NCBI RefSeq assembly: GCF_017114825.1
Contig: NZ_JADEVO010000008.1
Coordinates: 90,949-154,948, forward strand
Origin: Pseudomonas gregormendelii
Lineage (GTDB): Bacteria; Pseudomonadota; Gammaproteobacteria; Pseudomonadales; Pseudomonadaceae
Direction: 5' to 3'
DNA length: 64,000 nt
In this document: piece by piece, positions 53,243-62,428 of the stretch
Position numbering within the stretch: position 1 is the stretch's first letter
Layout: the number at the start of each line of letters is the position of its first letter
Position numbers and translations under genes: made by a program
The notes under the pieces: generated by a model
Database searches by the model: none
Seen by the model: only the letters and a program-made list of their open reading frames with translations
Told to the model about the DNA's origin: nothing

Positions 53243-54211
53243 TTGGCTGATCCACAACTGCTATCCAATGTGCGCGCCCTGGTAGGGCGCCAGTACGGCC
53301 GGGTGTATGCCTGGGACGAGGTCAATGCCCCGATGATTCGCCAGTGGTGCGAAGTCATGGGCGTGGACAACCCGCTGTACACCGACCCGGGCTTTGCCTT
53401 GGGTACCGAACATGAGGGCCTGATCGCGCCGCCTGCGATGTTGCAGGTTTGGACCATGGAAGGCCTGCACGCCAATAACTATCCGCCCGGCTCCACCACT
53501 GAGAACCCTTACGAGGTGCTCAAGGAAATGGAAGCCTACGGCTATGCCTCCACAGTGGCGGTGAACTCCGAGCTGAGCTTCACCCGCCCGCTGCGCCTGG
53601 GGGAAAAACTCTACTACACCACGCGCCTGGATTCAGTTGGCGATGAGAAAACCACCGCCCTGGGCACCGGCTTCTTCGTCACTCTGATAATGAGCCACTT
53701 CGTGGAAAAAGCCGGCGGCGACGAGCCGGTGGGCGAGTTGCTGTTTCGCGTATTCAAGTTCCGTGCGGCGAACGCCCAGGCTCCAGCCAAGGTGGAAGCG
53801 GCACCGGTCAAGGCCAAGCGCCCGTTGCCGGGAATCAGCGACGACACGCGGTTCTTCTGGGAAGGCTGCGAGAAGGGGCAGTTGTTGATCCAGCGCTGCA
53901 CGGCCTGCCAGACCCTGCGGCATCCACCGGCCCCCGTTTGCATCCAGTGCCACAGCTTCGACTGGGACACCCTGCAGGCCAGTGGTCGCGCCACTTTGTA
54001 TTCATTCGTGGTGATGCACTACCCCGAAGTGCCGCCGTTCGATTACCCCAACCCGATTGGCCTGATCGAACTGGAGGAGGGTGTGCGCCTGATCGCCGGG
54101 CTGGTCGGCATCGAGCGCGAGCAACTGCAGATCGGCCAGCGTTTGCAGGTCGAGTTCCAGTCCTTCGATGACCAACAGACCCTCCCGTTATTCCGGCCGG
54201 TAGAGGCATAG
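53243..54211 (+). CDS. MaoC-like N-terminal dehydratase fused to DUF35 (ChsH2 type)
   Basis: A 322-residue two-domain protein. Residues 1-180 are a FAS1-like/MaoC hot-dog domain (LVGRQYGRVYAWDEVNAPMIRQWCEVMGVDNPLYTD); residues about 195-322 are a DUF35 OB fold with a zinc ribbon (CTACQTLRHPPAPVCIQC) and RATLYSFVVMHYPEVPPF. In actinobacterial sterol degradation ChsH2 pairs its hot-dog domain with ChsH1 as enoyl-CoA hydratase and its DUF35 with the Ltp2 aldolase. Both partners follow here. Start: TTG at 53243 with AAGGAG 6 bases upstream; there is no ATG nearby. Confidence 0.83.
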   Translation: MADPQLLSNVRALVGRQYGRVYAWDEVNAPMIRQWCEVMGVDNPLYTDPGFALGTEHEGLIAPPAMLQVWTMEGLHANNYPPGSTTENPYEVLKEMEAYGYASTVAVNSELSFTRPLRLGEKLYYTTRLDSVGDEKTTALGTGFFVTLIMSHFVEKAGGDEPVGELLFRVFKFRAANAQAPAKVEAAPVKAKRPLPGISDDTRFFWEGCEKGQLLIQRCTACQTLRHPPAPVCIQCHSFDWDTLQASGRATLYSFVVMHYPEVPPFDYPNPIGLIELEEGVRLIAGLVGIEREQLQIGQRLQVEFQSFDDQQTLPLFRPVEA

Positions 54212-54219
54212 GAGCCACC

Positions 54220-55353
54220 ATGGATTTCGAATTGAGCGAAGACCAGCGCGCCATTGCGCAAATGGCCGACGGCCTGTTTGTCGACCATTGCCATGATGAC
54301 TACATGCGCCAGTGGGACACCAGCGGCGAAGCGATGATGGCGCCGTTGTGGACGTTGTGTGTCGAGACCGGCCTGCATGCCTTGGCAATCCCCGAAGAGC
54401 ACGGTGGCAGCGGCCTGGGCATGACTGAGTTGATGCTGGTGCTCCAAGCCCAGGGTAAGGCCCTGGCCCAGGTGCCCTTGTGGCGTCATCAACTGGCCGC
54501 TGCGACCCTGGCCCGGTTTGACGCCGTCGACAATGGAGGGTGGGTTGCCAGGGCGGCATCCGGCGAGGTGCTGCTGAGTCTGTCTGTCGATGGTTTGAGC
54601 AGTGCGCTCGGCATCGAACTGCGAGCCCGTGCTTGCGCCGACGGCTGGTTGATCGACGGCCGGGTTGCAGCCTTGGCGTTGGGTGATCAGTCCCAGGCGG
54701 CGCTGGTGTTGGTAGAAGCCGAAAACCAGCCGCGCTTGCTGCTGCTCGACCTTTCGGCGCCCGAGATACGACGGGTGTCGGCGGTGCTGACCCACGGCGA
54801 AGCGGTGGCCGACTTACACATCCAGGGTTTGACCGTGAGCGCCACCTCGCTGTTACCGGCTGAAGCTGTCGCCTGGCTTGAACTTCGCTGCACAGCGGCA
54901 TTGGCGTCCTTGCAGCTGGGTGTCAGCGAAGAGCAGATCCGCCGCACCGTGGCCTACGTCAGCGAGCGTCGGCAGTTCGAACGAGTAATCGGCAGCTTCC
55001 AGGCGGTGCAGATGAGCATGGCCGATACCCATATCGCCGTCGAAGCCTTGCGTACGACCTTGTGGCAACTGGTCTATCGCATCGATGCCGATATGCCGGC
55101 GCCCAGTGAAGCGCTGGCCACTGCCTGGCTGGCCTGTGAAGCGGGGCACCGCATTGGTCACACCGCGCAGCACGTACATGGCGGCATCGGCGTCGATCTG
55201 ACGTACCCGATCCACCGTTTTCTCTACTGGAGTCGCGGCTTGTCCCTTGCCTTGGGTGGCTCGGCGGCAAACCTGGAACGCCTGGGCGACTGGCTCAACG
55301 ATAACGACAAGCTGGGATGGAAATATGACCTCGAAGAACACCAAGCGCTTTGA
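54220..55353 (+). CDS. acyl-CoA dehydrogenase, likely ChsE2/FadE29-type subunit
   Basis: A 377-residue ACAD (FELSEDQRAIAQMADGLF, EEHGGSGLGMTELMLVLQAQGKAL). The C-terminal half has YVSERRQFERVIGSFQAVQMSMAD and HVHGGIGVDLTYPIHRFLYWSR, but the FAD-binding middle domain is divergent. In sterol degraders such forms are one half of alpha2beta2 ACADs that dehydrogenate the 3-carbon steroid side chain. The likely partner is the ACAD at 56951. The 3' end overlaps the MaoC gene by 29 bases. Confidence 0.8.
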   Translation: MDFELSEDQRAIAQMADGLFVDHCHDDYMRQWDTSGEAMMAPLWTLCVETGLHALAIPEEHGGSGLGMTELMLVLQAQGKALAQVPLWRHQLAAATLARFDAVDNGGWVARAASGEVLLSLSVDGLSSALGIELRARACADGWLIDGRVAALALGDQSQAALVLVEAENQPRLLLLDLSAPEIRRVSAVLTHGEAVADLHIQGLTVSATSLLPAEAVAWLELRCTAALASLQLGVSEEQIRRTVAYVSERRQFERVIGSFQAVQMSMADTHIAVEALRTTLWQLVYRIDADMPAPSEALATAWLACEAGHRIGHTAQHVHGGIGVDLTYPIHRFLYWSRGLSLALGGSAANLERLGDWLNDNDKLGWKYDLEEHQAL

Positions 55354-55744
55354 AGACGTGCGCCCCGGCGAAGTACTGCCGCAGCTTGCGGTGCCGATCA
55401 CGGTGACCCTGATCAACGGTGGTGCGATTGCCACCCGTGACTACTTTCCCGGTCACCACGACGCGGAGGCGGCCCGAGCCCTGGGTTCGCCCCACGTGTT
55501 CATGAACATCCTCACCACCAATGGCCTGGTGCAGCGATTCATCGAACAGTGGGCCGGGCCGCTGGCGCAATTCAGCGCACTGAAAATCAAACTCGGCGCA
55601 CCGAATTATCCCGGCGACTGCATGACGTTCAGTGGCCGCGTCAGCGCAGTCGATGCGGACACCCGCTCGGTGGAAATCACTTTGAGCGGCAAAAATTCCA
55701 TGGGCAACCACGTGACCGGCACGGTCGCGCTGGTCCTGCCCTGA
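55325..55744 (+). CDS. MaoC-family hydratase (ChsH1 type)
   Basis: A 139-residue single hot-dog protein: FEDVRPGEVLPQL, then the R-specific hydratase segment IATRDYFPGHHDAEAAR, and VFMNILTTNGLVQRFIEQWAG. Expected partner of the N-terminal domain of the MaoC-DUF35 protein, forming a steroid enoyl-CoA hydratase. Starts within the preceding ACAD gene. Confidence 0.83.
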   Translation: MTSKNTKRFEDVRPGEVLPQLAVPITVTLINGGAIATRDYFPGHHDAEAARALGSPHVFMNILTTNGLVQRFIEQWAGPLAQFSALKIKLGAPNYPGDCMTFSGRVSAVDADTRSVEITLSGKNSMGNHVTGTVALVLP

Positions 55745-55761
55745 CAGCCGGAGAGACACAG

Positions 55762-56940
55762 ATGACTGATTCATCGATTTCCGGGCGTGCCGCGATCGTT
55801 GGTCTGGGCGCGACCGAATTTTCCAAGAACTCCGGACGCACCGAATTGCGCCTGGCCATGGAGGCCACCTTGAGTGCGCTCAAGGATGCCGGCATCGATC
55901 CGTCGGAGGTAGACGGCTTCAGCTCCTACTCGGTGGACAAGGTCCCGGAGTACGAAATTGCCCGTCTGCTGGGGTGCAAGGACGTCAAATTCTTCTCTCA
56001 GGTGCCCCATGGCGGCGGCGCTGCCTGTGGGCCGGTCATGCACGCGGCGATGGCGGTAGCCACCGGGGTGGCGAAAGTGGTGGTGGTGTACCGGGCCATG
56101 AACGAGCGTTCCTGGTACCGCTTCGGTACCGGCAACTACGGCTTTGCAGCTTCGCCGATATTCGACAACGTCAACTACGGCTGGTACATGCCCCACGGCT
56201 TCCATACGCCGGCAGCCTGGGTCGGGATGTTCGCCCAGCGCTACATGCACACCTATGGCGCCACCAGCGAAGACTTTGGCCGGATCGCTGTGGCCGCGCG
56301 GGATTTTGCGTCGACCAATCCCCAGGCGTTTTTCCACGGCAAGCCGATCACCCTGGAAGAACACCAGGCCTCGCGCTGGATCTGCGAGCCGCTGCACTTG
56401 CTCGATTGCTGCCAGGAGTCCGACGGCGCCGTGGCGATGGTGATTACCTCCGCCGAGCGCGCCCGTGACCTTCGGCAGAAACCGGTGACCATCAAGGCTG
56501 GCTCCCAAGGCATCAGCCACGGCCAGCAGAGCATGACCTCGTTCTACCGCGACGACATCACCGGGCTGCCGGAGATGGGCGTGGTGGCCCGCGAGTTGTA
56601 CCGCCAGTCAGGCCTGGGCCCGGAGTCTTTCCAGACGGCGGTGATCTACGACCATTTCACTCCGTTCGTGCTGCCACAGCTGGAGGAGTTCGGCTTCGTC
56701 AAACGGGGTGAAGCCAAGGAATTCATCCGCGCCGGGCATCACGCCCGTGGCGGCAAGCTACCCATCAACACCCACGGCGGGCAACTGGGTGAGGCCTACA
56801 TCCACGGCATGAACGGGATCGCCGAAGCGGTCCGCCAGGTTCGTGGGACGGCAGTCAACCAGGTGGCGGATGTGCAAAACGTACTAGTCACCGCCGGCAC
56901 CGGCGTACCCACCAGCGGCCTGATTCTCGGCGCAGCCTAA
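55762..56940 (+). CDS. Ltp2-type thiolase-fold retro-aldolase
   Basis: A 392-residue thiolase-superfamily protein lacking the reactive thiolase cysteines: IVGLGATEFSKNSGRTE, CCQESDGAVAMVITS, Tyr296 in VIYDHFTPFVLPQLEEFGF and Tyr346 in NTHGGQLGEAYIHGMN. The two tyrosines line up with the pair proposed as catalytic in actinobacterial Ltp2 (numbers differ by about two). Ltp2 with DUF35 cleaves the beta-hydroxyacyl-CoA steroid side chain by retro-aldol reaction. GAGAGA precedes the ATG at 55762. Confidence 0.83.
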   Translation: MTDSSISGRAAIVGLGATEFSKNSGRTELRLAMEATLSALKDAGIDPSEVDGFSSYSVDKVPEYEIARLLGCKDVKFFSQVPHGGGAACGPVMHAAMAVATGVAKVVVVYRAMNERSWYRFGTGNYGFAASPIFDNVNYGWYMPHGFHTPAAWVGMFAQRYMHTYGATSEDFGRIAVAARDFASTNPQAFFHGKPITLEEHQASRWICEPLHLLDCCQESDGAVAMVITSAERARDLRQKPVTIKAGSQGISHGQQSMTSFYRDDITGLPEMGVVARELYRQSGLGPESFQTAVIYDHFTPFVLPQLEEFGFVKRGEAKEFIRAGHHARGGKLPINTHGGQLGEAYIHGMNGIAEAVRQVRGTAVNQVADVQNVLVTAGTGVPTSGLILGAA

Positions 56941-56950
56941 GGAGCAGCAG

Positions 56951-58120
56951 ATGTTCGTTGACCTCACTCCCGAACAACATGCCCTGCGCCATAAGGTGCG
57001 GGACTATTTCCAGGCCTTGATGACCCCGGACATGCGCGACCAGTTGCGGGGCAAGGAAGGCGGTGATCTATTTCGCCAGACCATCCGCCAGATGGGCCGC
57101 GACGGCTGGCTCGCGGTCGGTTGGCCAAAGGCCCACGGCGGCCAGGGTTACGCGGCCACCGAACAGTTGATCTTCTTTGAAGAAGCCAACATCGCCGGCG
57201 CGCCACTGCCGTTCGTCACTATCAGCACCGTCGGCCCTTCCTTGATGGCCCATGGCAGCGAGCTGCAGAAGGAACGTTTTCTGCCTGGCATTGCGGCCGG
57301 TGAAATCATGTTTGCCATTGGTTACTCCGAACCCGACGCTGGCAGCGATCTGGCCGTGCTCAAAACCAGTGCCCGCCAGGACGACGAAGGCTTCCTGGTC
57401 AATGGCAACAAGCTGTGGACCTCAGGTGCCGAATCGGCCGATTTCGTTTGGCTGGCGGCCCGGACCGATTCGACTCAGGCGAGGCATAAAGGCATATCGC
57501 TGTTGATCGTCGACACTACGACGCCGGGTTTCTCTCATACCCTGATCCCCACCACGAGCATTCCGACCACGGCCACCTACTACGACAACGTACGGGTGCC
57601 CAACGAAATGCTGGTGGGCCAGTTGCACGGCGGCTGGAAGTTGATCACCTCGCAACTGAACCACGAACGTCTCGGCCTTGGCACCTGGTCGGACAAGGTC
57701 GTGGCGCTGTTTCGCCGGGTCTATCTGTGGGCGCGGGCCTGTGACGAACAGGGCCGTCGAGCGATGGACAAGGCCTGGGTGCGCAGCTCGCTGGCCGAGT
57801 GTTACGCGCGCCTGGAAGCGATGCGCCTGATCAATATGCGCATTGCTGCCGACCTGGACCGCGATCGGATGGACGTGGCGCTGAGCTCGACCACCAAGGT
57901 GTTCGGCTCGGAGTCGGCCATCGAGATCCTGCGCAAGCTGGCGGGGATCCTCGGCGCCAACGGCTCAATGCGCAGTGGCTCGGCAGCGACCCTGCTGCAG
58001 GGAGAGCTGGAATTCGAGTTGCGCAGCTCACCGACCCTGACCTTTGGCGGCGGCACCAATGAAATCCAGCGTGAGCTGATCGCCCAGTTTGGCCTCGGCA
58101 TGCCGCGCACCCAACGCTGA
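56951..58120 (+). CDS. acyl-CoA dehydrogenase, likely ChsE1/FadE28-type subunit
   Basis: A 389-residue ACAD: VDLTPEQHALRHKVRDYF, GWPKAHGGQGY, FAD-loop YSEPDAGSDLAVLKTSAR, LWTSGAESADFVWLAARTD, and the end TFGGGTNEIQRELIAQFGLGMPR. The GGGTNEIQRE terminus is typical of the alpha subunits of steroid ACADs. Eleven bases after ltp2-like gene. Probably forms a heterotetramer with the product of 54220. Confidence 0.83.
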   Translation: MFVDLTPEQHALRHKVRDYFQALMTPDMRDQLRGKEGGDLFRQTIRQMGRDGWLAVGWPKAHGGQGYAATEQLIFFEEANIAGAPLPFVTISTVGPSLMAHGSELQKERFLPGIAAGEIMFAIGYSEPDAGSDLAVLKTSARQDDEGFLVNGNKLWTSGAESADFVWLAARTDSTQARHKGISLLIVDTTTPGFSHTLIPTTSIPTTATYYDNVRVPNEMLVGQLHGGWKLITSQLNHERLGLGTWSDKVVALFRRVYLWARACDEQGRRAMDKAWVRSSLAECYARLEAMRLINMRIAADLDRDRMDVALSSTTKVFGSESAIEILRKLAGILGANGSMRSGSAATLLQGELEFELRSSPTLTFGGGTNEIQRELIAQFGLGMPRTQR

Positions 58121-58184
58121 CGCTGGTCCATCAACAACAAAAACGTACTCGGCCCGGTTCCGGCGCGGGTCGAAGGGGACTTTC

Positions 58185-59390
58185 ATGAGCACTATCGAGC
58201 AATTTCGGCACGACACTCGTGCCTGGCTGGAGGCTAACTGCCCGCTGTCAATGCGCACCGGTATGGCTGAAGGCGATGTCGTGTGGGGCAGCCAGAACCC
58301 GCAGTTTCCGTGCGAAGACGCACGACTGTGGTTTGAACGCATGCGCGACAAGCGCTGGTTCTGTCCCGAGTGGCCTGAGGAATACGGCGGGGCGGGGCTG
58401 AGTGACGAGCAACTGGCGGTGCTCGAAAGCGAGATGCGCCGCATCAAGTGCCGGCCGCCACAGATCAACCTTGGTATCTGGATGCTCGGGCCGGTGCTGC
58501 TGGCGTTTGGCAGTGAGCAACAGAAACGCGATCTGCTGCCTCCCATTGCCCGTGGTGAAGTGCGCTGGTGCCAGGGGTTCTCCGAACCAAACGCCGGTTC
58601 CGACCTGGCCAGCCTGAAAATGGCCGCTCGCGATGCAGGCGATCACTTCATCGTCGACGGCAGCAAGATCTGGACCTCCTACGGCGACAAATCCGACTGG
58701 ATGTATGCCCTGGTACGCACCGATTTCAGTGCACCGAAACACGAAGGCATCAGCCTGATCGTACTGGACATGCGCAGCCCCGGCGTCAAGCCGCAGCCGA
58801 TCGATTTGATCAGCGGCAAATCGGCATTTTGCCAGGTGTTCTTCGACGCGGTGAAAGTCCCCAAGAGCCAGTTGATCGGGCCGTTGAACGGCGGCTGGAC
58901 TCTGGCCAAATACCTGCTGCAGCACGAACGCAAGGCGATGTCGAAGTTCGGTGAGTTCAGCCTGCCGTCGCACTTCGACCTGCTGGCGCTGATGCGCGAG
59001 TACGTGCCGGCGCCACAGACCCAGGGCGAACATGCCCTGCAGGCCCGGGCCACGGCCTGTGCGATGAATGAACAGGCCTACAACCTGACCGTGCAGCGCA
59101 TGGGTGAGGAGGCGCGGGCCGGCGACGACATCGGCGGCCTGATGTCGATCATGAAACTGGTGCACACCGAGCAGGAGCGCGACAAGTTCGAAGTGCTGCT
59201 CGATGCCATGGCCGGGCACGCCTTTGGTTGGGAGAGTGGTGCGTTCAGCGAGCAGCAACTGGCGGTGACCCGCTCCTGGTTGAACAGTTATGCGCTGACC
59301 ATTTCCGGCGGGTCCTCGGAGGTCCAGTTGAACGTTATCGCCAAGCGCGTGCTGGGCTTGCCGGACGCCAAAAAAGGAGTTGCTGCATGA
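58185..59390 (+). CDS. acyl-CoA dehydrogenase, subunit of second pair
   Basis: A 401-residue ACAD: WPEEYGGAGLSDEQLAVLESEM, FSEPNAGSDLASLKMAAR, IWTSYGDKSDWMYALVRTD, end ISGGSSEVQLNVIAKRVLGLP. AAGGGG before the ATG at 58185. ATGA-coupled to the next ACAD gene, the usual sign of an alpha-beta pair; this pair could act on the longer (C5) side chain before the ChsE-like pair acts on the C3 remnant. That order is an inference. Confidence 0.83.
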   Translation: MSTIEQFRHDTRAWLEANCPLSMRTGMAEGDVVWGSQNPQFPCEDARLWFERMRDKRWFCPEWPEEYGGAGLSDEQLAVLESEMRRIKCRPPQINLGIWMLGPVLLAFGSEQQKRDLLPPIARGEVRWCQGFSEPNAGSDLASLKMAARDAGDHFIVDGSKIWTSYGDKSDWMYALVRTDFSAPKHEGISLIVLDMRSPGVKPQPIDLISGKSAFCQVFFDAVKVPKSQLIGPLNGGWTLAKYLLQHERKAMSKFGEFSLPSHFDLLALMREYVPAPQTQGEHALQARATACAMNEQAYNLTVQRMGEEARAGDDIGGLMSIMKLVHTEQERDKFEVLLDAMAGHAFGWESGAFSEQQLAVTRSWLNSYALTISGGSSEVQLNVIAKRVLGLPDAKKGVAA

Positions 59391-60529
59391 GCCTGCGTTA
59401 TAGCGATGAACAGCGTTTGCTGGCCGACAGCGCCCGGGACTTTCTCGCCGCCCGCAGCCCGGTCAGTGCCCAGCGCCGATTGCGCGATGAGGCCGTAGCT
59501 TTTGGCTTCGAACCGCAGCTGTGGCGTGAAGCCGTGGAGTTGGGTTGGAGCGCGATTCCTTTTCCGGAAGACTTTGGCGGTCTGGATTTCGGTTGCAAGG
59601 GGCTCGGTCCAATCTTCGAATCCGTAGGGCGCAATCTGTCCGCCACGCCGCTGTTGTCCAGTGTGGTACTCGGTGGGTCATTGGTTCTTCTGGCGGGCAA
59701 CTCGGCGCAACAGACACGTTGGCTGCAAGCTGTGATCGGTGGTGAGCAGCGCCTGGCCCTGGCCGTGGACGAACGTTCTCGCCACAACCCGAGCCACATC
59801 GCCCTGGCGGCCAAGGCCGATGGACAGGGCTATTGCCTGCACGGCGACAAATTCTGGGTGATCGACGGGCTGGGCGCCGATGCCTATGTAGTGGCGGCCC
59901 GCACCAGCGGCCAGCCAGGCGACACTCAAGGTATCAGTCTGTTCCTGGTGCCGGCCGATAGCCCGGGGGTGACCGTCAGCGCCTTGGGGGTGATCGATTC
60001 GCGCAACAGCGCCCGCCTGCGACTGGACGAGGTGCGCGTGGGCAGCGATGCCTTGCTGGGCAACCTGGATGAGGGTTGGGCCGTGCTGGAAACCGCACTG
60101 GATCGCGGCCGCACCTGCCTCGCGGCGGAGCTGTTGGGGATGGCCGAGCAACTGTTCGAAACCACCCTGGAGTACCTCAAGACCCGGGTGCAGTTCGATA
60201 CGCCGATTGGCACTTTCCAGTCGCTGCAACACCGCGCTGCGCAAATGTACATCGATCTTGCGCTGAGCCGCAGCGCCCTGATGGCCGCTTTGGCGACCCT
60301 GGATGACGCCGGTCATGACGCTCGGGCACGTGCTCGACTGGTCAGCCTGGCGAAATGGAAAGCCGGCGACACCGCGCTCAAAGTCGCCAATGAAGCCGTG
60401 CAGATGCACGGCGGCATAGGCGTTACCGACGAGCTCGATGTCGGCCTGTACCTCAAGCGCGTTCGTGTGGCGCAGAGCTGCCTGGGGGATCGGGATTTCC
60501 ATTGCGAACGCTACTGCGCCCACGCCTGA
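59387..60529 (+). CDS. acyl-CoA dehydrogenase, partner subunit of second pair
   Basis: A 380-residue ACAD: LRYSDEQRLLADSARDFLAAR, FPEDFGGLDFGCKGLGPIFESVGRN, a divergent middle domain (RLALAVDERSRHNPSHIALAAKADG), YLKTRVQFDTPIGTFQSLQHRAAQMYIDL and VQMHGGIGVTDELDVGLYLKRVRV. AAGGAG before the ATG that overlaps the previous stop (ATGA). Confidence 0.83.
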   Translation: MSLRYSDEQRLLADSARDFLAARSPVSAQRRLRDEAVAFGFEPQLWREAVELGWSAIPFPEDFGGLDFGCKGLGPIFESVGRNLSATPLLSSVVLGGSLVLLAGNSAQQTRWLQAVIGGEQRLALAVDERSRHNPSHIALAAKADGQGYCLHGDKFWVIDGLGADAYVVAARTSGQPGDTQGISLFLVPADSPGVTVSALGVIDSRNSARLRLDEVRVGSDALLGNLDEGWAVLETALDRGRTCLAAELLGMAEQLFETTLEYLKTRVQFDTPIGTFQSLQHRAAQMYIDLALSRSALMAALATLDDAGHDARARARLVSLAKWKAGDTALKVANEAVQMHGGIGVTDELDVGLYLKRVRVAQSCLGDRDFHCERYCAHA

Positions 60530-60534
60530 AACCC

Positions 60535-60625
60535 TGTGGGAGCGGGCTTGCCCGCGAACGCGGAGTGTCAGGCAATGAGGATGTTGAATGTGCCAGCCTC
60601 TTCGCGGGCAAGCCCGCTCCCACAG
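60535..60625. repeat. REPIN: paired GTGGGAGCGGGCTTGCCCGCG repeats
   Basis: GTGGGAGCGGGCTTGCCCGC at the left, its exact inverted copy (GCGGGCAAGCCCGCTCCCAC) at the right and about 43 bases between. It lies inside the operon, in the 124-base gap between the last ACAD and the CoA ligase, where its hairpins could modulate the mRNA. Confidence 0.92.
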
Positions 60626-60653
60626 GTCTCTCGGTTGTTCTGGAGATACACAA

Positions 60654-62336
60654 ATGAGCATTGAACGCTGGCAAACCGCGTGGCGACAACTGATCGCCCC
60701 CGGTGCGCCGTTTGAGGTGGTGACGTCCGATGACGGCGCTCCACGTTACTTCCGGCACGCCGCGCGCGATTTGACGCAGGTTTTCGACGCCGGTCGGGTC
60801 CACGGTGACCGTGAATTCCTGGTCTGGCAAGCGCAACGCCTGACCTTCAACCAGTTCTTCGATCAGGTTGATCGACTGGCCGGGCAAATGGTGGCTCGTT
60901 TCGGACTGCAGCCCGGCGAGCGCGTGGCCATCGCAATGCGTAACCAGCCAGCGTGGCTCGTGGCGTTCGCCGCGATCGTGCGCTGTGGTGCGGTGTGTGT
61001 GCCGCTCAATAGTTGGGGGCTGCGCGACGAACTGCAGTACGCGCTGCAAGACAGCGATTCGCGCCTGCTGGTGTGTGATGAAGCACGGTTAAATACCCTG
61101 CATGAAGATTTGGCCCGTGAGCAGCGAGGCACGATAGTCGTCGGGGCGCAGGAAGCTTCGTCGCCCGAGTACTGCCTGCGATTCGAAGACTTGATCAACG
61201 CCCCGATATTGCCGGCACCCACGCTGGAAATCGATCCTGACGCGCCAGCACTGATCCTCTACACCTCGGGCACCACCAGCCGCGCCAAGGGCGCCGTGTC
61301 CAGTCACCGGGCAATCTGCCAGGCACTGTATGCCCTGGATTTCCAGGGTGCGTTTTGCGCCATGAGCTCACCCGAGCGTATCGGCGTGGTGATCAACAGT
61401 GGCTATGCACCTACCACATTGGCGGCAGTACCGCTGTTCCATGTCAGCGGCTTGCATGCGCAGTTCCTGTCGGCACTGCGCGGCGGCCGGCGCTTGATGC
61501 TGATGTACAAGTGGGATGTCGAACAAGCCATCGACCTCATTCGCGATGAGCGTTGCACCCAGTTCAACGGGGCACCGGTGATGATGCAGCAACTGCTTGC
61601 TTCGCCACGTTTTGGCGGCGAGCACACCGCCAGCCTCTTCGGTCTTGGACTGGGAGGTGCAGCTTCGTCCGCCGGGGTGCTGGACAACATGCTCAAGCTC
61701 AAGCCCGACGTGATTGGCGGTGCCGGGTACGGCCTGACCGAGAGCAACGGGATCGGCGCTGCCATCGGTGGTGATCCGTTCGTGTACAAGCCGCAGACCG
61801 CTGGCTGGCCGCTGCCGATAGTCGATATTCATATCGGCGAAAGCCCTGGCCAGCCCCAGGTGGCCGGGACTCGTGGGGTGATCTGGTTGCGCTCCCCAAC
61901 CTTGATGAGCGCCTACTGGAGCCTGCCCGAAGCCACTGCGCAAAGCCTGCACGACGGTTGGCTCGACACCGGCGATATCGGTTACCTCGATGAGGAAGGG
62001 TTTCTCTACATCACCGGCCGGGTGAAGGATTTGATCAACCGTGGTGGCGAGAAAATTTCCGCCGCGGAAATCGAGACGTGTGTCCTCGATTTGCCCGGGG
62101 TTCTCGAAGCGGCGGCATTTGCCATTGCCGACCCGCTGCTGGGGGAGACGGTGGGGTTGGCCGTCCACGGCCAGGCTTCGACGCTGCCCCAGGAGGCACA
62201 AGTCTGCGCATTCATTGCCGAGCGCCTGGCCGCCTACAAAGTCCCGGCCCAGGTCTATCGGGTACTTGAACCATTACCACGCAATGCCACCGGCAAGGTG
62301 CTCAAGGCACAGCTGCAAGAAAAGTTGGGCGTCTGA
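60654..62336 (+). CDS. AMP-forming acyl-CoA ligase, probably steroid/side-chain
   Basis: A 560-residue ligase: ATP loop LYTSGTTSRAKG, A5 GAGYGLTESNGIG, A7 LDTGDIGYLDEEGFLYITGRVKDLINRGGEKISAAEIE, and catalytic Lys in NATGKVLKAQLQ. GGAG 8 bases before the ATG at 60654. Being in the operon with two ACAD pairs, hydratase and aldolase, it most likely activates the side-chain carboxylate with CoA to start degradation. Confidence 0.85.
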   Translation: MSIERWQTAWRQLIAPGAPFEVVTSDDGAPRYFRHAARDLTQVFDAGRVHGDREFLVWQAQRLTFNQFFDQVDRLAGQMVARFGLQPGERVAIAMRNQPAWLVAFAAIVRCGAVCVPLNSWGLRDELQYALQDSDSRLLVCDEARLNTLHEDLAREQRGTIVVGAQEASSPEYCLRFEDLINAPILPAPTLEIDPDAPALILYTSGTTSRAKGAVSSHRAICQALYALDFQGAFCAMSSPERIGVVINSGYAPTTLAAVPLFHVSGLHAQFLSALRGGRRLMLMYKWDVEQAIDLIRDERCTQFNGAPVMMQQLLASPRFGGEHTASLFGLGLGGAASSAGVLDNMLKLKPDVIGGAGYGLTESNGIGAAIGGDPFVYKPQTAGWPLPIVDIHIGESPGQPQVAGTRGVIWLRSPTLMSAYWSLPEATAQSLHDGWLDTGDIGYLDEEGFLYITGRVKDLINRGGEKISAAEIETCVLDLPGVLEAAAFAIADPLLGETVGLAVHGQASTLPQEAQVCAFIAERLAAYKVPAQVYRVLEPLPRNATGKVLKAQLQEKLGV

Positions 62337-62428
62337 TTGCACCTTAGTCTTTCCGGACGATGTCGGGGCCGCCAGAACACGAACAATGGGTCCATCTCAC
62401 ACAGCCTTATCAGCGTAGGAGGCATTAC

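Noticed and set aside
55762..56940. Calling this an acetyl-CoA acetyltransferase (thiolase)
   Set aside because: The usual reactive cysteine contexts of thiolases are missing, while the Ltp2 tyrosine motifs are present.
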